DNA from: Allobosea sp. WAO
Lineage (GTDB): Bacteria > Pseudomonadota > Alphaproteobacteria > Rhizobiales > Beijerinckiaceae
Length of the DNA stretch: 64,000 nt
Reading direction: 5' to 3'
Assembly (NCBI RefSeq): GCF_001509835.1
Contig: NZ_JXTJ01000003.1
Location: forward strand, 186,001 to 250,000
Notes under the pieces: model-generated
Told to the model about the DNA's origin: nothing
Seen by the model: only the letters and a program-made list of their open reading frames with translations
Databases searched by the model: none
In this document: positions 24,393 through 35,603 of the stretch, piece after piece
Position numbering within the stretch: position 1 is the first letter of the stretch
How the letters are laid out: the number at the start of each line of letters is the position of its first letter
Position numbers and translations under genes: made by a program

Positions 24393-27300
24393 CGCGCGTC
24401 GGCTTCGCCGGTTTTCTGGCTGCCGCGGCCGGGCTGTCTTCCCAGCCCTTGGCCGGAGCTGCGACCTCGTTGGCGAGCGCCTCCAGCGGCTTCGGCTTCC
24501 AGACCTCGACCGCGGATTTTGCGGTGGCGAGATCGGCCGCGGAGAGGCGGCCGGCGACCTCGTCGCGCTTGCGGCCGGCATCCTCGTCGCCCTGCGCCGC
24601 CGCGATGGCGAACCAGCGATAGGACAGGCCGAGATCGGCCGGGGCTCCGAGCCCGCGTCCGAGGAGGACGGCGAGGTTGTATTGACTGTCGCGAACCCCG
24701 AATTCGGCGGCCCGGCGGAACCACTCCGTCGCGGTCCCATAGTCGGGCTTGCCGTTGGCGCCCTCGGCGTAGAGCACGGCGAGATTGTGCATCGCCTTGG
24801 CGTTGCCGCGTTCGGCGGCACGCGAGTACCAGAGCCGAGCGAGTGAAATGTCGCGGTTCGTCCCGATGCCCTTCTCGAACATGTTGCCGAGGCGGAACTG
24901 CGCCGGAGCCAGCCCCGCTACGGCGGCACGCTCGAACAGGTGCAGTGCGAGCTTCGGATCGCGGCCGGCGCCGGGCTTGTCGACCGCGAGGGCGGCGAGC
25001 TCGTAGACGGCACGGGCATCGCCCGACTGCGCCGCCTTGCGCATGCCGCTCGTTCCCAGCGTCGCCGGGAGCTCGTTGAGCCCGGTTACGCTTTCGGGCG
25101 GCTCGGCGGCAGTGGCGGGCGGCAATGCCGCGACCATCGGTGCGGGCGCCACACTGGCTTCCGGCTGCTGTGCCAGGCTGGCCTGCGGCGCGGCCAGGGC
25201 CTGGGTGGTGCCGAGCTGCATCGGCGCCAGGATGGCGTTCTGGTCCTTGTTCGGCGCTGCCGAGGCAGTCGTCTCGACGCTGTCCTTCTCCGCTGTCGCG
25301 GGGGGCGGCGTGATTTGCGCAGAAGCGTTTGCGACGTGCTTCTTGGTATCGCCGGCCGGCGGCCCCGACAGCACATGGGCGGCGCCCATGGCGAGGATGA
25401 CCGCGGCCAGGCCGAGCAGCAGCGGCCGGCGGCGCTTCTCCATGATCTCCTTGAGGCGCCCGCCGGTCGGGGCAGCCTTGCCGGGCTTGGCAGGCTCGGG
25501 CGCCACGACGGGCGCGGCGCTGGCCGCTTCCGAGGCTGCCTTGGCGGAGCGCCGCGCTGCGGCGATCAGGCTCTGGCGCACCGATTGCTGATCGCCCGGG
25601 GCTGAGGCCGTCTCGACGCGCGGGCGACCGGAGCCCGGCTCGAGCGGCACGTCGAAGGCGGCGGCGGGCCCGCGCGAGGCAACGAGGCGCTCCTCAACCT
25701 TGGCGCCGAGCTGGGTCGCGGGCGGCAAGGTCGCCGTCTCGATCGTCCTGGCGCGCGGCGGCAGTGGGGGCGTGCTGCGCCCACCTTGGCCACGTTCGCT
25801 GCCAAGTTCGGCCTCCAGGCTCGCGAGCCGGGCGATCACCGTTTCGAGCGTCTGGTGAACGGCGCCGATCGCATCCTGGGTCTGGCGGCCCGAGGAGGCG
25901 TGGGTGTCGCGCAGGCCGGTGACCAGGCTGCTGAGTTCGGCGAAGCCCGCGCCGCGCGGTGGTGCCATGTCGGCCATCGCCGCGCGGGCGGCGCGTTCAG
26001 CCGCGGCAGCGGTGTCCTCGCGCATGCTCTGCAGATGGACGACGAGGTCCTGCAGGGTCCGCTCGATCCCGGTCTCGGCCGAGCGGGTGGCCGCCGCCTC
26101 GTCGAGCCGGTGGGCCAGGCCCGCGATCTGCTGCTCGAGCGCGTCGAAGGAATCGGCACCGGCGCCGGGGCGCCCGGCTTCGTCGATCTTGCCGGCGAGC
26201 TGACGCAGCATGTCCTCGACCGGCCGCATGTCGACCTGCGCCACCGGCACGCCGCCATCGTCGACGATGCGGGAGAGGTTGCTGGAGGCCGCGAGCGCGT
26301 CGATCCGGCCGGCGAGGGCCTCGATCTGCTTCTCGACATTCGACGGGCCCTGACGGGCGATGGTTTCGAGCTGCTGCTGAAGTACGTCGATACGTTCGTC
26401 GAGCGGGTTCGCGGAGCGGTCCGCGAGGCTCTCCAGCCGGATCACCAGCGCTTCGATGCGGCCCGAGAGCTCGTTCGAGGCCGGACGGCCCATGGCATCG
26501 AGCTCGTCGAGGCGGGCGATCAGCTGGTTGACCTGGCTGTCGATCACCGAGGCCTTCATCGAAGGCAGCGTTTCGATCTTCTGCGCCAGCGATTCGACCT
26601 GACGCGAAAGCGCGAGCAGCGGGGCATTGTCGCCGGATCGCTCGCGCGAGCGGTCGCTCAGCAGACTGTCGCGCACGTCCTCGATGGCGAGCGAGAGATT
26701 GCGCAGCTCGCGCCCGTCCGGCTGTGCGTCGCGCAGGCGCCCGATCTCGGAGGACAGCGAGGAGAGCTGCTGCGAGAGGTCGTCGAGGCGCCGGCCGTCG
26801 GAGCCGGCTGCCATCAAGTCGCGCAGCTCCGCGATTTCCCGCAGCACCGGCGCGATCGCGGCACGATCGCCGCCGCGTGCGACGAGGGCATCGACCTTGG
26901 CGGCGAGATGCGCGATCTCGAGCTCGAAGCGGCTCAGCCCGTCCTGCGAGCGGTTGTCGGAAATGCGCGCGATCTCGGCCTCGATCCGCGCCAGCGGCTT
27001 CAGGACGGGGTCGAGCCGGTCGCGGCCGTCGAGCCGTTCGAGCCGCGAGCCGAGATCGCCGATCGCACGTTCGAGTGGCTGGAAGGCGGCACGTTGCTCC
27101 TCGATCCGAACGGCCGGCGAGACCACGGGCTGGGCCGGGGCGATGCGGGCGCTGAGGTTGCGCAGGTCCTCACGCAACCCGGCAAGCGTCTGCGCCGCAT
27201 TGCCGCGGTCATGAATGCCGCGCTCATGGGTCACAGGCGCGTCCGGCTCACCGTCGAGCGTGCGCTGGCGGGAGCGGATGTCGGAAACGGCTGCTGCCAG

Positions 27301-27897
27301 CCCGTCGCGGCTCAGGAAGGGACGATTCTGGGCGGCGGGCGGCGGCGTGGGGGCGGCAGCCTTGCGGCTGGCTTCCGCCGTCTTGCGCTCGATCTCGGCG
27401 ATACGCTCGCCCATCGTCTTGATCGCGTCGGCGATGACGTTGGTGGCGCGCTCCTGCCGTTCGGCGGTGGCGCGCTCACCCATCGACAGGCGGCTTTCGG
27501 TCTTCTCGATCCATTTCGCGATCGAATCGAGGGCGCCGGCCGTCTTGGTGCCGGTGTCACGCGTCAGGCGTTCGGCCATCGCGGCCTGGGTGATGAATGC
27601 GTCGATCCGCTCGCGCGACAACTCGGGGGCCGCCTTCGGGATAGGGGTGGGGGCGGGCGTGGGCGTGCTGGCGGTCTGCATCTCGCCCTGCGAGAGCCTG
27701 GCGAGGCGCTCCGAGAGCGCGGCGATGTCGAGTTGCTCGGTCTGGGGCGGCGGGGCTGCGTCGCTCTCCGCCTCGTCGCGGATCTTGTTGTCGAGCCATT
27801 CGCCAAGCGTCATGCCAGCGCGACGCGCAGCGGCCTTCGCCGCGTCGCGGGTGCGCGGATCAACGCCCTTCACGCTCCAGGGCAGGCTAGTCGCCAT
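24388..27897 (-). CDS. podJ: PodJ-like polarity protein with Sel1 repeats
   Basis: The 1169-residue product has a short conserved N-terminus (SLPWSVKGVDPRTRDAAKAAARRAGMTLGEW), a very long cytoplasmic region rich in heptads and Q, E, R, L (about 90-720, coiled coils with many ...LEALAxRIDAL segments), a disordered stretch, one membrane helix (RPLLLGLAAVILAMGAAHVL, about 822-842), a proline/alanine-rich linker and a C-terminal set of Sel1-type repeats (about 960-1120; LFERAAVAGLAPAQFRLGNMFEKG). This layout matches PodJ of Caulobacter and Agrobacterium, which marks one pole and recruits envelope-growth factors. ATG 27897 starts the conserved block; a GTG two codons upstream is possible. The gene stands alone. 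Confidence 0.83.
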   Translation of the reverse strand: MATSLPWSVKGVDPRTRDAAKAAARRAGMTLGEWLDNKIRDEAESDAAPPPQTEQLDIAALSERLARLSQGEMQTASTPTPAPTPIPKAAPELSRERIDAFITQAAMAERLTRDTGTKTAGALDSIAKWIEKTESRLSMGERATAERQERATNVIADAIKTMGERIAEIERKTAEASRKAAAPTPPPAAQNRPFLSRDGLAAAVSDIRSRQRTLDGEPDAPVTHERGIHDRGNAAQTLAGLREDLRNLSARIAPAQPVVSPAVRIEEQRAAFQPLERAIGDLGSRLERLDGRDRLDPVLKPLARIEAEIARISDNRSQDGLSRFELEIAHLAAKVDALVARGGDRAAIAPVLREIAELRDLMAAGSDGRRLDDLSQQLSSLSSEIGRLRDAQPDGRELRNLSLAIEDVRDSLLSDRSRERSGDNAPLLALSRQVESLAQKIETLPSMKASVIDSQVNQLIARLDELDAMGRPASNELSGRIEALVIRLESLADRSANPLDERIDVLQQQLETIARQGPSNVEKQIEALAGRIDALAASSNLSRIVDDGGVPVAQVDMRPVEDMLRQLAGKIDEAGRPGAGADSFDALEQQIAGLAHRLDEAAATRSAETGIERTLQDLVVHLQSMREDTAAAAERAARAAMADMAPPRGAGFAELSSLVTGLRDTHASSGRQTQDAIGAVHQTLETVIARLASLEAELGSERGQGGRSTPPLPPRARTIETATLPPATQLGAKVEERLVASRGPAAAFDVPLEPGSGRPRVETASAPGDQQSVRQSLIAAARRSAKAASEAASAAPVVAPEPAKPGKAAPTGGRLKEIMEKRRRPLLLGLAAVILAMGAAHVLSGPPAGDTKKHVANASAQITPPPATAEKDSVETTASAAPNKDQNAILAPMQLGTTQALAAPQASLAQQPEASVAPAPMVAALPPATAAEPPESVTGLNELPATLGTSGMRKAAQSGDARAVYELAALAVDKPGAGRDPKLALHLFERAAVAGLAPAQFRLGNMFEKGIGTNRDISLARLWYSRAAERGNAKAMHNLAVLYAEGANGKPDYGTATEWFRRAAEFGVRDSQYNLAVLLGRGLGAPADLGLSYRWFAIAAAQGDEDAGRKRDEVAGRLSAADLATAKSAVEVWKPKPLEALANEVAAPAKGWEDSPAAAARKPAKPTRG

Positions 27898-28121
27898 TGT
27901 CACGCTCGCCTACGGGGCCGGTCCTCACTCCGGGATGCGCAGCCCCCTGCGCCGCAGCTTCCCTTCGCGACACCATGAAACGTGAATGTCCGGTTGCCGC
28001 GGGCATTCGTCATGGTCGCGCTACCGACTTTTCGCAGTCACGGTAAACGGACGGTTAAGAAACCGGCCACGGAGGTTAATTTTCTGGAAACAGCCCCCGA
28101 AAAAGGCCGCCTGGGCGGTCT

Positions 28122-28168
28122 ACGTAACGGTAACTTACCTACGGAGAGGGGGAAATTACCTGACGTAA
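28122..28168. promoter_or_regulatory. Repeated TTACCT/ACGTAA boxes before the MerR gene
   Basis: The 368-base gap 27898-28265 contains a lower-GC stretch with two TTACCT boxes (28135-28140 and 28156-28161) and two ACGTAA boxes (28122-28127 and 28163-28168). Such ACGTAA-containing boxes resemble operators of LiuR-type MerR regulators of acyl-CoA catabolism. Autoregulation by the gene directly downstream is the likely meaning. The rest of the gap shows only the promoter side of podJ. Confidence 0.35.
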
Positions 28169-28265
28169 GGGAGTGTTGCGCCTTATGTCCCGCCGCAATA
28201 CGGATCGCTGCAGCCATCGCAGCCGCCCAGCGCCGTTGCCCCAAAACGTCCTTCGAGGATCACAT

Positions 28266-28730
28266 ATGTCGCGCCAAAGCTCCGCTCTGGCGGCCGCTTC
28301 AGTTCATGACGGCCGTAACCCGATTCCTGCTGCCGAGGTGTCCAACGACGCTGCCGGAGGCTTCACCATCAGCGACCTCGCCCGCGATTTCGGCGTGACC
28401 CTGCGCACGCTGCGCTTCTATGAATCGCGTGGCCTGCTCTCACCGGCCCGCTCCGGCATGACCCGGATCTATTCCGGCCGCGACCGCGCCCGCCTCGCTT
28501 TGATTCTCAAGGGCAAGCAGCTCGGCTTCACCCTCGTCGAGATCCGCGCCATGCTCGCCAATGAGGAGAGCAAGGGCACCGAGGGCCAGGAGAAGTCGGC
28601 CTCGGTCGGGGGCCTCCAGCTCACCCGCACTCAGATCGCCGAGCAGCTCGAGCTGCTGCGCACCCAGCGCACCGAGATCGAGACCGCGATCGCCGAGCTC
28701 GAAGGCACGCTCGCCCGCCTCGGCGCCTGA
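28266..28730 (+). CDS. MerR-family transcriptional regulator
   Basis: The 154-residue product has a low-complexity N-terminus of about 30 residues, then the MerR helix-turn-helix (FTISDLARDFGVTLRTLRFYESRGLL, with SGMTRIYSGRDRARLALILKGKQLGF as the wing region) and a coiled-coil dimer helix at the end. No cysteine ligands for metals are present, so it is not a metal sensor. It precedes the fatty-acid beta-oxidation operon; LiuR-type MerR proteins control such genes, so control of that operon is likely but inferred. ATG 28266 has GAGGAT upstream. A terminator follows, so it is monocistronic. Confidence 0.87.
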   Translation: MSRQSSALAAASVHDGRNPIPAAEVSNDAAGGFTISDLARDFGVTLRTLRFYESRGLLSPARSGMTRIYSGRDRARLALILKGKQLGFTLVEIRAMLANEESKGTEGQEKSASVGGLQLTRTQIAEQLELLRTQRTEIETAIAELEGTLARLGA

Positions 28731-28770
28731 TCTGCCGCGCTGCGGCCATTGGCCGCCAGCCATCGTTGCG

Positions 28771-28803
28771 ACGCCTCGGACCCCAAGGTCCGGGGCGTTT
28801 TTG
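28771..28803 (+). terminator. Rho-independent terminator after the MerR gene
   Basis: ACGCCTCGGACC (28771-28782) pairs with GGTCCGGGGCGT (28787-28798), one mismatch, loop CCAA, followed by a run of T from 28798. This separates the regulator from the beta-oxidation operon. Confidence 0.87.
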
Positions 28804-28896
28804 GTTTGCCGGTCGCGTGAAGCTGGATAGCCTGCGCCCGGGCAGCGGGCCGGCGGCCTAAAAATCCTGCACTCCCCCTTGGCAATGGTCGGCCTA

Positions 28897-28916
28897 ATAG
28901 TTTATATATGAACTAT
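28897..28916. promoter_or_regulatory. AT-rich 20-base palindrome before the beta-oxidation operon
   Basis: ATAGTTTATA and TATGAACTAT form a 20-base palindrome with one asymmetric pair, 73 bases before the acyl-CoA dehydrogenase start. In a very GC-rich context this AT-rich site is striking. It resembles operators of MarR- or TetR-type repressors and does not contain the boxes seen before the MerR gene. Confidence 0.55.
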
Positions 28917-28988
28917 CTTGGGGCGCTGCCGCCATCTTGAGCCGGCAGGCAGTCTCGCCAGAATGCGACCATCTGCAGGGAGGATGCG

Positions 28989-30785
<1,797 letters not shown>

Positions 30786-30799
30786 TTGCAGGGTGCGCT

Positions 30800-31309
30800 A
30801 TGGCCATGCCCACTAAGGATCGGCCTGCCGCGTTGAAGCTGGTCTTGTCTGGGGAGGATTGCGGTACGGTGAACAGCCCGAACCTGGACGATACCTTGAA
30901 TCTGCTTTTCGAGCTCGATCCAGCCGATGGGACTGGCTTCGCTTGCCTGGCCGAGATCGGGGACTTCGGCGATTACGTGCAAGTGGCGGGCGGTTACGAT
31001 CCCGAGGCTAATGATAAGAGGTACTGTCTCGAGCGTAGGATTTACGCGAGATCGCATGACGATCGAATCGTATCGCCTTATGATTATGACCATCTCATTG
31101 CAGGTCATCGCCATGACGGCGCCGCTACCGAGACCTCCGTCAAGACGAACGGGTTCAAGGTGGATTGTAGGACCAACGAGGTACTGTTCCTGGAAGACGT
31201 GATCGATATCTTCCAGGCCTTTATGCACGCGAGAGACCTGCCGAGGGACTACGAATGGCGGTCGAACCGGGCGGAGGTCGACCTGATCGGCAACTGCCAC
31301 CGAAACTAG
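30800..31309 (+). CDS. Unknown protein, immunity-like layout, compositionally foreign
   Basis: This 169-residue frame sits between the acyl-CoA dehydrogenase and thiolase genes. Its base composition is clearly lower in GC than its neighbours and it uses codons rare here (AGG, AGA, TGT, AAT, CGT). It has no signal or membrane span. The order of elements, an early LDDTLNLLFEL helix, then GDYVQVAGG and CLERRIY strands and a final DVIDIFQAFMHARDLP helix with EWR, is like small orphan immunity-type proteins, but I do not recognise the family. Start ATG 30800 or 30806. The insertion breaks an otherwise tight operon and points to recent acquisition. Confidence 0.65.
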   Translation: MAMPTKDRPAALKLVLSGEDCGTVNSPNLDDTLNLLFELDPADGTGFACLAEIGDFGDYVQVAGGYDPEANDKRYCLERRIYARSHDDRIVSPYDYDHLIAGHRHDGAATETSVKTNGFKVDCRTNEVLFLEDVIDIFQAFMHARDLPRDYEWRSNRAEVDLIGNCHRN

Positions 31310-31364
31310 CGTCGTCGACGTTCTTGAATATGCCTTGGCGCGACCTTGGCTCTGGAGGAATGAA

Positions 31365-32573
31365 ATGGCTGAAGCCTTCATCTACGATCACGTCCGGACG
31401 CCGCGCGGCAAGGGCAAGGCCGACGGTTCGCTCCATGAAGTCACCGCGATCGAGCTGGGCACGCAGACCCTGCGCGCCATCAAGGAGCGCAATAAGCTCG
31501 ATCCGAAGCTGGTCGAAGACGTCGTCTTCGGCTGCGTCGACCCGGTCGGCGAGGCCGGCGCCGACATCGCCCGCACGGTTGCGCTGAAGGCCGGCTACGG
31601 CAAGGAAGTGCCGGGCGTGCAGATCAATCGCTTCTGCGCCTCGGGCCTCGATGCGGTGAACCTCGCCGCGGCGCAGGTCATGTCCGGCCAGAAGGAGATG
31701 GCGATCGGCGGCGGCGTCGAGAGCATGTCCCGCATCGGCATGGGCGCCTCGGGCTTCGGCATCGCGGTCGACCCGTCAGTCGCGATCGACACCTATTTCA
31801 TGCCGCAGGGCGTCTCGGCCGATCTGATCGCGACCAAGTACGGTTTCTCGCGCGACGATGTCGACGCCTATGCCGTGCGCTCGCACAAGCGCGCCGCCAA
31901 GGCCTGGGAGGAGGGGCGCTTCAAGAATTCGGTGATCCCGGTCACCGACGTCAACGGCCTCGTCATCCTCGATCGCGACGAGACCATCCGCCCGAACACC
32001 GACATGCAGGCGCTCGCCGCGCTGAAAGCCTCCTTTGTCCAGATGGGCGAGATGGGTGGCTTCGATGCGGTCGCGACCGCCGCGCATCCGGATGTCGAGT
32101 TCGTCAACCACGTCCACCATGCCGGCAATTCCTCGGGCATCGTCGATGGCGCCGCTGCCGTGCTGGTCGGCTCGAAGCGTGCGGGCAAGGCAGCCGGCCT
32201 GAAGCCGCGCGCCCGCATCAAGGCCTTCGCCACCACCGGCTCCGATCTCGCGCTGATGCTGACCGGCCCGGTCGACGTCACCGAGCTCGTCCTGAGGAAG
32301 GCCGGCATGACGCCGAAGGACATCGACCTGTTCGAACTGAACGAGGCCTTCTCCTCGGTCGTGCTGCGCTACCAGCAGGCCTTCGACATCGATGACGCCG
32401 TGCTCAACGTCAATGGCGGCGCCATCGCCATGGGCCACCCGCTTGGCGCCACCGGCGCGATGATCCTCGGCACTGTGCTCGACGAACTCGAGCGCACCAA
32501 CAAGCAGACCGCCCTGGTGACGCTTTGCGTCGCCGTCGGCATGGGCGTCGCCACCATCATCGAGCGCGTTTGA
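31365..32573 (+). CDS. Acetyl-CoA C-acetyltransferase (beta-oxidation thiolase)
   Basis: The 402-residue thiolase cleaves 3-ketoacyl-CoA at the end of each beta-oxidation round. It carries the acylated cysteine in [13 protein letters not shown] (about residue 92), the [10 protein letters not shown] motif, [15 protein letters not shown] with the active-site histidine, and the second cysteine in [13 protein letters not shown], where the usual GGG is replaced by AVG. An AGGAAT site precedes ATG 31365, which gives the usual family start. It is followed 11 bases later by the bifunctional enzyme, so the two form the FadA-FadB type pair. Confidence 0.93.
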   Translation: MAEAFIYDHVRTPRGKGKADGSLHEVTAIELGTQTLRAIKERNKLDPKLVEDVVFGCVDPVGEAGADIARTVALKAGYGKEVPGVQINRFCASGLDAVNLAAAQVMSGQKEMAIGGGVESMSRIGMGASGFGIAVDPSVAIDTYFMPQGVSADLIATKYGFSRDDVDAYAVRSHKRAAKAWEEGRFKNSVIPVTDVNGLVILDRDETIRPNTDMQALAALKASFVQMGEMGGFDAVATAAHPDVEFVNHVHHAGNSSGIVDGAAAVLVGSKRAGKAAGLKPRARIKAFATTGSDLALMLTGPVDVTELVLRKAGMTPKDIDLFELNEAFSSVVLRYQQAFDIDDAVLNVNGGAIAMGHPLGATGAMILGTVLDELERTNKQTALVTLCVAVGMGVATIIERV

Positions 32574-32584
32574 GGAGAGAAGCG

Positions 32585-34786
32585 ATGAACCTCACCAATT
32601 TCCGCTTCGAGACAGACGCCGACGGCATCGCGACCCTCACCTGGGACATGCCCGAGCGCTCGATGAACGTCATCACCCCGCAGGTGATGGAAGAGCTCAA
32701 CCAGGTCGTCGACAAGGTCGCCTCGGACGAGGCGATCAAGGGCTGCGTCATCGTCTCCGGCAAGGAGAGCTTCTCCGGCGGCGCCGACCTCACCATGTTG
32801 CAGGGCCTGCGCGACCTCTATGTCGGGCTGGCCAAGGAGCAGGGCGAGCAGGTCGCGATGCAGCGCTTCTTCGACGAGAGCCGCAAGCTCTCGCTGCTCT
32901 ACCGCAAGCTCGAAACCTGCGGGAAGCCGTTCGCGGCGGCAGTGCACGGCGTCTGTCTCGGCGGCGCCTTCGAGCTCGCGCTCTCCTGCCAGCTGCGCGT
33001 CGTCTCGGATGATCCCTCGACCCGCGTCGGCCTGCCCGAGATCAAGGTCGGCCTCTTCCCCGGCGCCGGCGGCACCCAGCGTGTCGCGCGCCTGATGCAG
33101 ACCGGCGACGCGCTGCAGATGATGTTCAAGGGCGAGCAGATCAAGGCGCTTCCGGCCCGCAATATGGGCCTCGTCCATGCGGTGCTGCCGCGTGACCAGA
33201 TCGTCGCCGCCGCCAAGGAATGGCTGAAGGCCAATCCGCAGGCCAAGCAGCCCTGGGAGGACCCCAAGTTCAAGCTGCCCTCCAACAAGGTCCACTCGCC
33301 GGCCGGCATGCAGATCTGGCCGCCGGCCAACGCGATCTATCGCCGCGAGACCAACGACAACTACCCGGCCGCCCGCGCCATCCTCAGCGCGGTGTATGAA
33401 GGCCTCCAGCTGCCGATGGACCTCGCCCTCAAGGTCGAGAGCCGCTACTTCGCGAAGATTCTGCGGACGAAGGAGGCGGCCTCGATGATCCGCTCGCTGT
33501 TCGTCTCGATGCAGGAGCTGAACAAGGGGGCCCGCCGCCCGGCCGAGGTCCCACCGAGCAAGCTGAAGAAGGTCGGCATCGTCGGCGCCGGCTTCATGGG
33601 CGCGGGCGTCGCCTATGTAACGGCGCTCGCTGGGCTTGATGTCGTGCTCGTCGACCGCGACATGGAAGCGGCCGAGAAGGGCAAGGCCTATTCGCACAAG
33701 CTGGTCTCAGACCAGATCATGAAGGGCCGCGCCAAGACCGCGGATCGCGATGCGCTGCTCGGGCGTATCAAGCCCAGCGCAGACTATGCCGATCTTAAGG
33801 GCTGCGATCTCGTCATCGAGGCGGTGTTCGAGGACCCGAAGGTCAAGGCCGAGGTCATCGCCAAGGTCGAGGCCGTGGTCGGCCCCAAGACGATCTTCGG
33901 CTCCAACACCTCGACTTTGCCCATCACCGGCCTTGCCGCGCATTCCCAGCGGCCGAAGAACTTCGTCGGCATCCACTTCTTCTCGCCGGTCGAGAAGATG
34001 CTGCTGGTTGAGATCATCAAGGCCAAGAAGACCGGCGACAAGGCGCTCGCCATGGCGCTCGACTATGTCCGGGCCATCAAGAAGACGCCGATCGTCGTCA
34101 ACGACACCCGCGGCTTCTACGCCAATCGCTGCGTCGGCAACTACATCCGGGAGGGCCACCTCATGCTGATGGAAGGCGTGCCGCCGGCGATGATCGAGGC
34201 GGCCGGCAAGCAGGCCGGCATGCCGGTCGGCCCGCTCTCGCTCAACGACGAGGTTGCCGTCGACCTCGCCTGGAAAGTGCTGAAGGCGACGAAGGCGCAG
34301 CTCGGCGAGACTTCGGTCGACCCGGCGCAGGAGAAGCTGCTCTCCGACATGGTCGAGAAGCATGGCCGGCTCGGCCGCAAGAACAAGAAGGGCTTCTACG
34401 ACTATCCGGAAGCCGGCCCGAAGCGGCTCTGGCCCGGCCTTGCCGAGCTGACGGCGAACCGGCTCGAGCCCGAGCTGATTGACATGGAGGAGCTGAAGCA
34501 TCGCCTCCTGGTCACGCAGGCGCTCGAAGCGGCGAAGACCTACGAGGAAGGTGTGGTCACCGATCCGCGCGAGGCGGATGTCGGCTCGATCATCGGCTTC
34601 GGATTCGCTCCCTATAGCGGCGGCACGCTGAGCTATATCGACAATATGGGCGCGGCCGCCTTCGTGAAGCTCTGCGAGAGTCTCGCAAAGAAGCATGGCG
34701 AGCGCTTCAAGCCGAACCGGCTCCTGAAGCGTATGGCCAAGACCGGCGAGAGCTTCTACGGCTCGGCGGAGAAGAAGGCCGCCTGA
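32585..34786 (+). CDS. fadJ: Bifunctional enoyl-CoA hydratase/3-hydroxyacyl-CoA dehydrogenase
   Basis: The 733-residue enzyme does the hydration and the NAD-dependent oxidation of beta-oxidation. Residues about 1-230 are a crotonase domain ([53 protein letters not shown] with the two catalytic glutamates). From about 335 comes the Rossmann domain ([15 protein letters not shown]), [16 protein letters not shown] and the C-terminal hydroxyacyl-CoA dehydrogenase domain ([27 protein letters not shown]). ATG 32585 follows GGAGAGAAGC. The symbol fadJ is given for type; fadB would be equally apt. Confidence 0.92.
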   Translation: MNLTNFRFETDADGIATLTWDMPERSMNVITPQVMEELNQVVDKVASDEAIKGCVIVSGKESFSGGADLTMLQGLRDLYVGLAKEQGEQVAMQRFFDESRKLSLLYRKLETCGKPFAAAVHGVCLGGAFELALSCQLRVVSDDPSTRVGLPEIKVGLFPGAGGTQRVARLMQTGDALQMMFKGEQIKALPARNMGLVHAVLPRDQIVAAAKEWLKANPQAKQPWEDPKFKLPSNKVHSPAGMQIWPPANAIYRRETNDNYPAARAILSAVYEGLQLPMDLALKVESRYFAKILRTKEAASMIRSLFVSMQELNKGARRPAEVPPSKLKKVGIVGAGFMGAGVAYVTALAGLDVVLVDRDMEAAEKGKAYSHKLVSDQIMKGRAKTADRDALLGRIKPSADYADLKGCDLVIEAVFEDPKVKAEVIAKVEAVVGPKTIFGSNTSTLPITGLAAHSQRPKNFVGIHFFSPVEKMLLVEIIKAKKTGDKALAMALDYVRAIKKTPIVVNDTRGFYANRCVGNYIREGHLMLMEGVPPAMIEAAGKQAGMPVGPLSLNDEVAVDLAWKVLKATKAQLGETSVDPAQEKLLSDMVEKHGRLGRKNKKGFYDYPEAGPKRLWPGLAELTANRLEPELIDMEELKHRLLVTQALEAAKTYEEGVVTDPREADVGSIIGFGFAPYSGGTLSYIDNMGAAAFVKLCESLAKKHGERFKPNRLLKRMAKTGESFYGSAEKKAA

Positions 34787-34797
34787 TCGGAGAAACC

Positions 34798-35580
34798 GTG
34801 GTCGCCGACAGCAAGACCCGCTTCAACGCCGTCGCGGACGATTACGCGGCGGCGCGCCCCAACTACCCGCCGGCGCTGCTGCGCTGGCTCTGCGGCGCCG
34901 TGCGTGCCGAAGAGAAGCAGGTCGTCGTCGATGTCGGCAGCGGCACCGGCATCTTCACCCGCCAGCTCCGGCAGGAACTCGCGCCCGCCATCGCGGTGAT
35001 CGGTGTCGAGCCTGCTGCCGACATGCGTGCGCAGGCGAGCGGGCGCATCCTGGCCGGCGAGAAGCTCGACTATCGCGAGGGCACGGCCGAGGCACTGCCG
35101 CTGCAGGATGGCGTTGTTTGCGCCGTCTTCGCTGCCACGGCGGCGCATTGGTTCGACCGCCTGGCCTTCTTCGCAGAGGCGGCGCGTGTGCTTGCTCCTA
35201 GCGGGGTCATCGGCATCACCGATTATGTTCGCGACGAGACCAATGCGGCCGTCGCCGCCGCGACCGCTTTCCTGCGCGATCATGGCGGGCCGCGCGTCTA
35301 TGAGCGACCGGACTATGTCGCCGAGCTTGCCGCTGCGCCCGGTTTCGGGGAGACGGAGGCCTATCGCGAGCATGCGGCCCTGCTGCTCGAGCCGGAGCGT
35401 TACGTCCGGCTCGTCCTGTCATCTTCGCATGCTGTGCCGGCGATCGCCGCATTGGGAGCGGAGAAGGCGCGCGAAATCCTGCTCGGGACGGCGGCCGAGC
35501 TCGCCCGGGCTGACGGCCTCGTGCCCTACGCCTACGAATTCCGTGGCTTTCGCGCCCGGCGCGTCGCTTCGGCTGCCTGA
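34798..35580 (+). CDS. Class I SAM-dependent methyltransferase
   Basis: The 260-residue protein opens with RFNAVADDYAAARPNYP, typical of methyltransferase type 11 proteins, followed by the SAM motif VVDVGSGTGIFTRQL (about 43-57), VEPAADM and AATAAHWFD as later motifs. The methyl acceptor is unknown. The start is GTG at 34798 with GGAG six bases upstream. It follows the beta-oxidation genes by 11 bases and could be cotranscribed, although there is no obvious link in function. Confidence 0.87.
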   Translation: MVADSKTRFNAVADDYAAARPNYPPALLRWLCGAVRAEEKQVVVDVGSGTGIFTRQLRQELAPAIAVIGVEPAADMRAQASGRILAGEKLDYREGTAEALPLQDGVVCAVFAATAAHWFDRLAFFAEAARVLAPSGVIGITDYVRDETNAAVAAATAFLRDHGGPRVYERPDYVAELAAAPGFGETEAYREHAALLLEPERYVRLVLSSSHAVPAIAALGAEKAREILLGTAAELARADGLVPYAYEFRGFRARRVASAA

Positions 35581-35603
35581 CAGAGCCGAGCTTCCGCGCG
35601 CCA

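Noticed and set aside
22553..24724. 723-codon minus frame covering the TIGR02186 gene and extending over the permease
   Set aside because: Only the last 256 codons carry a signal peptide and family motifs; the upstream part runs antiframe to the permease gene.
25786..27978. 730-codon plus-strand frame over the PodJ-like gene
   Set aside because: It is a shadow of the coiled-coil coding sequence and has no domain or ribosome site.
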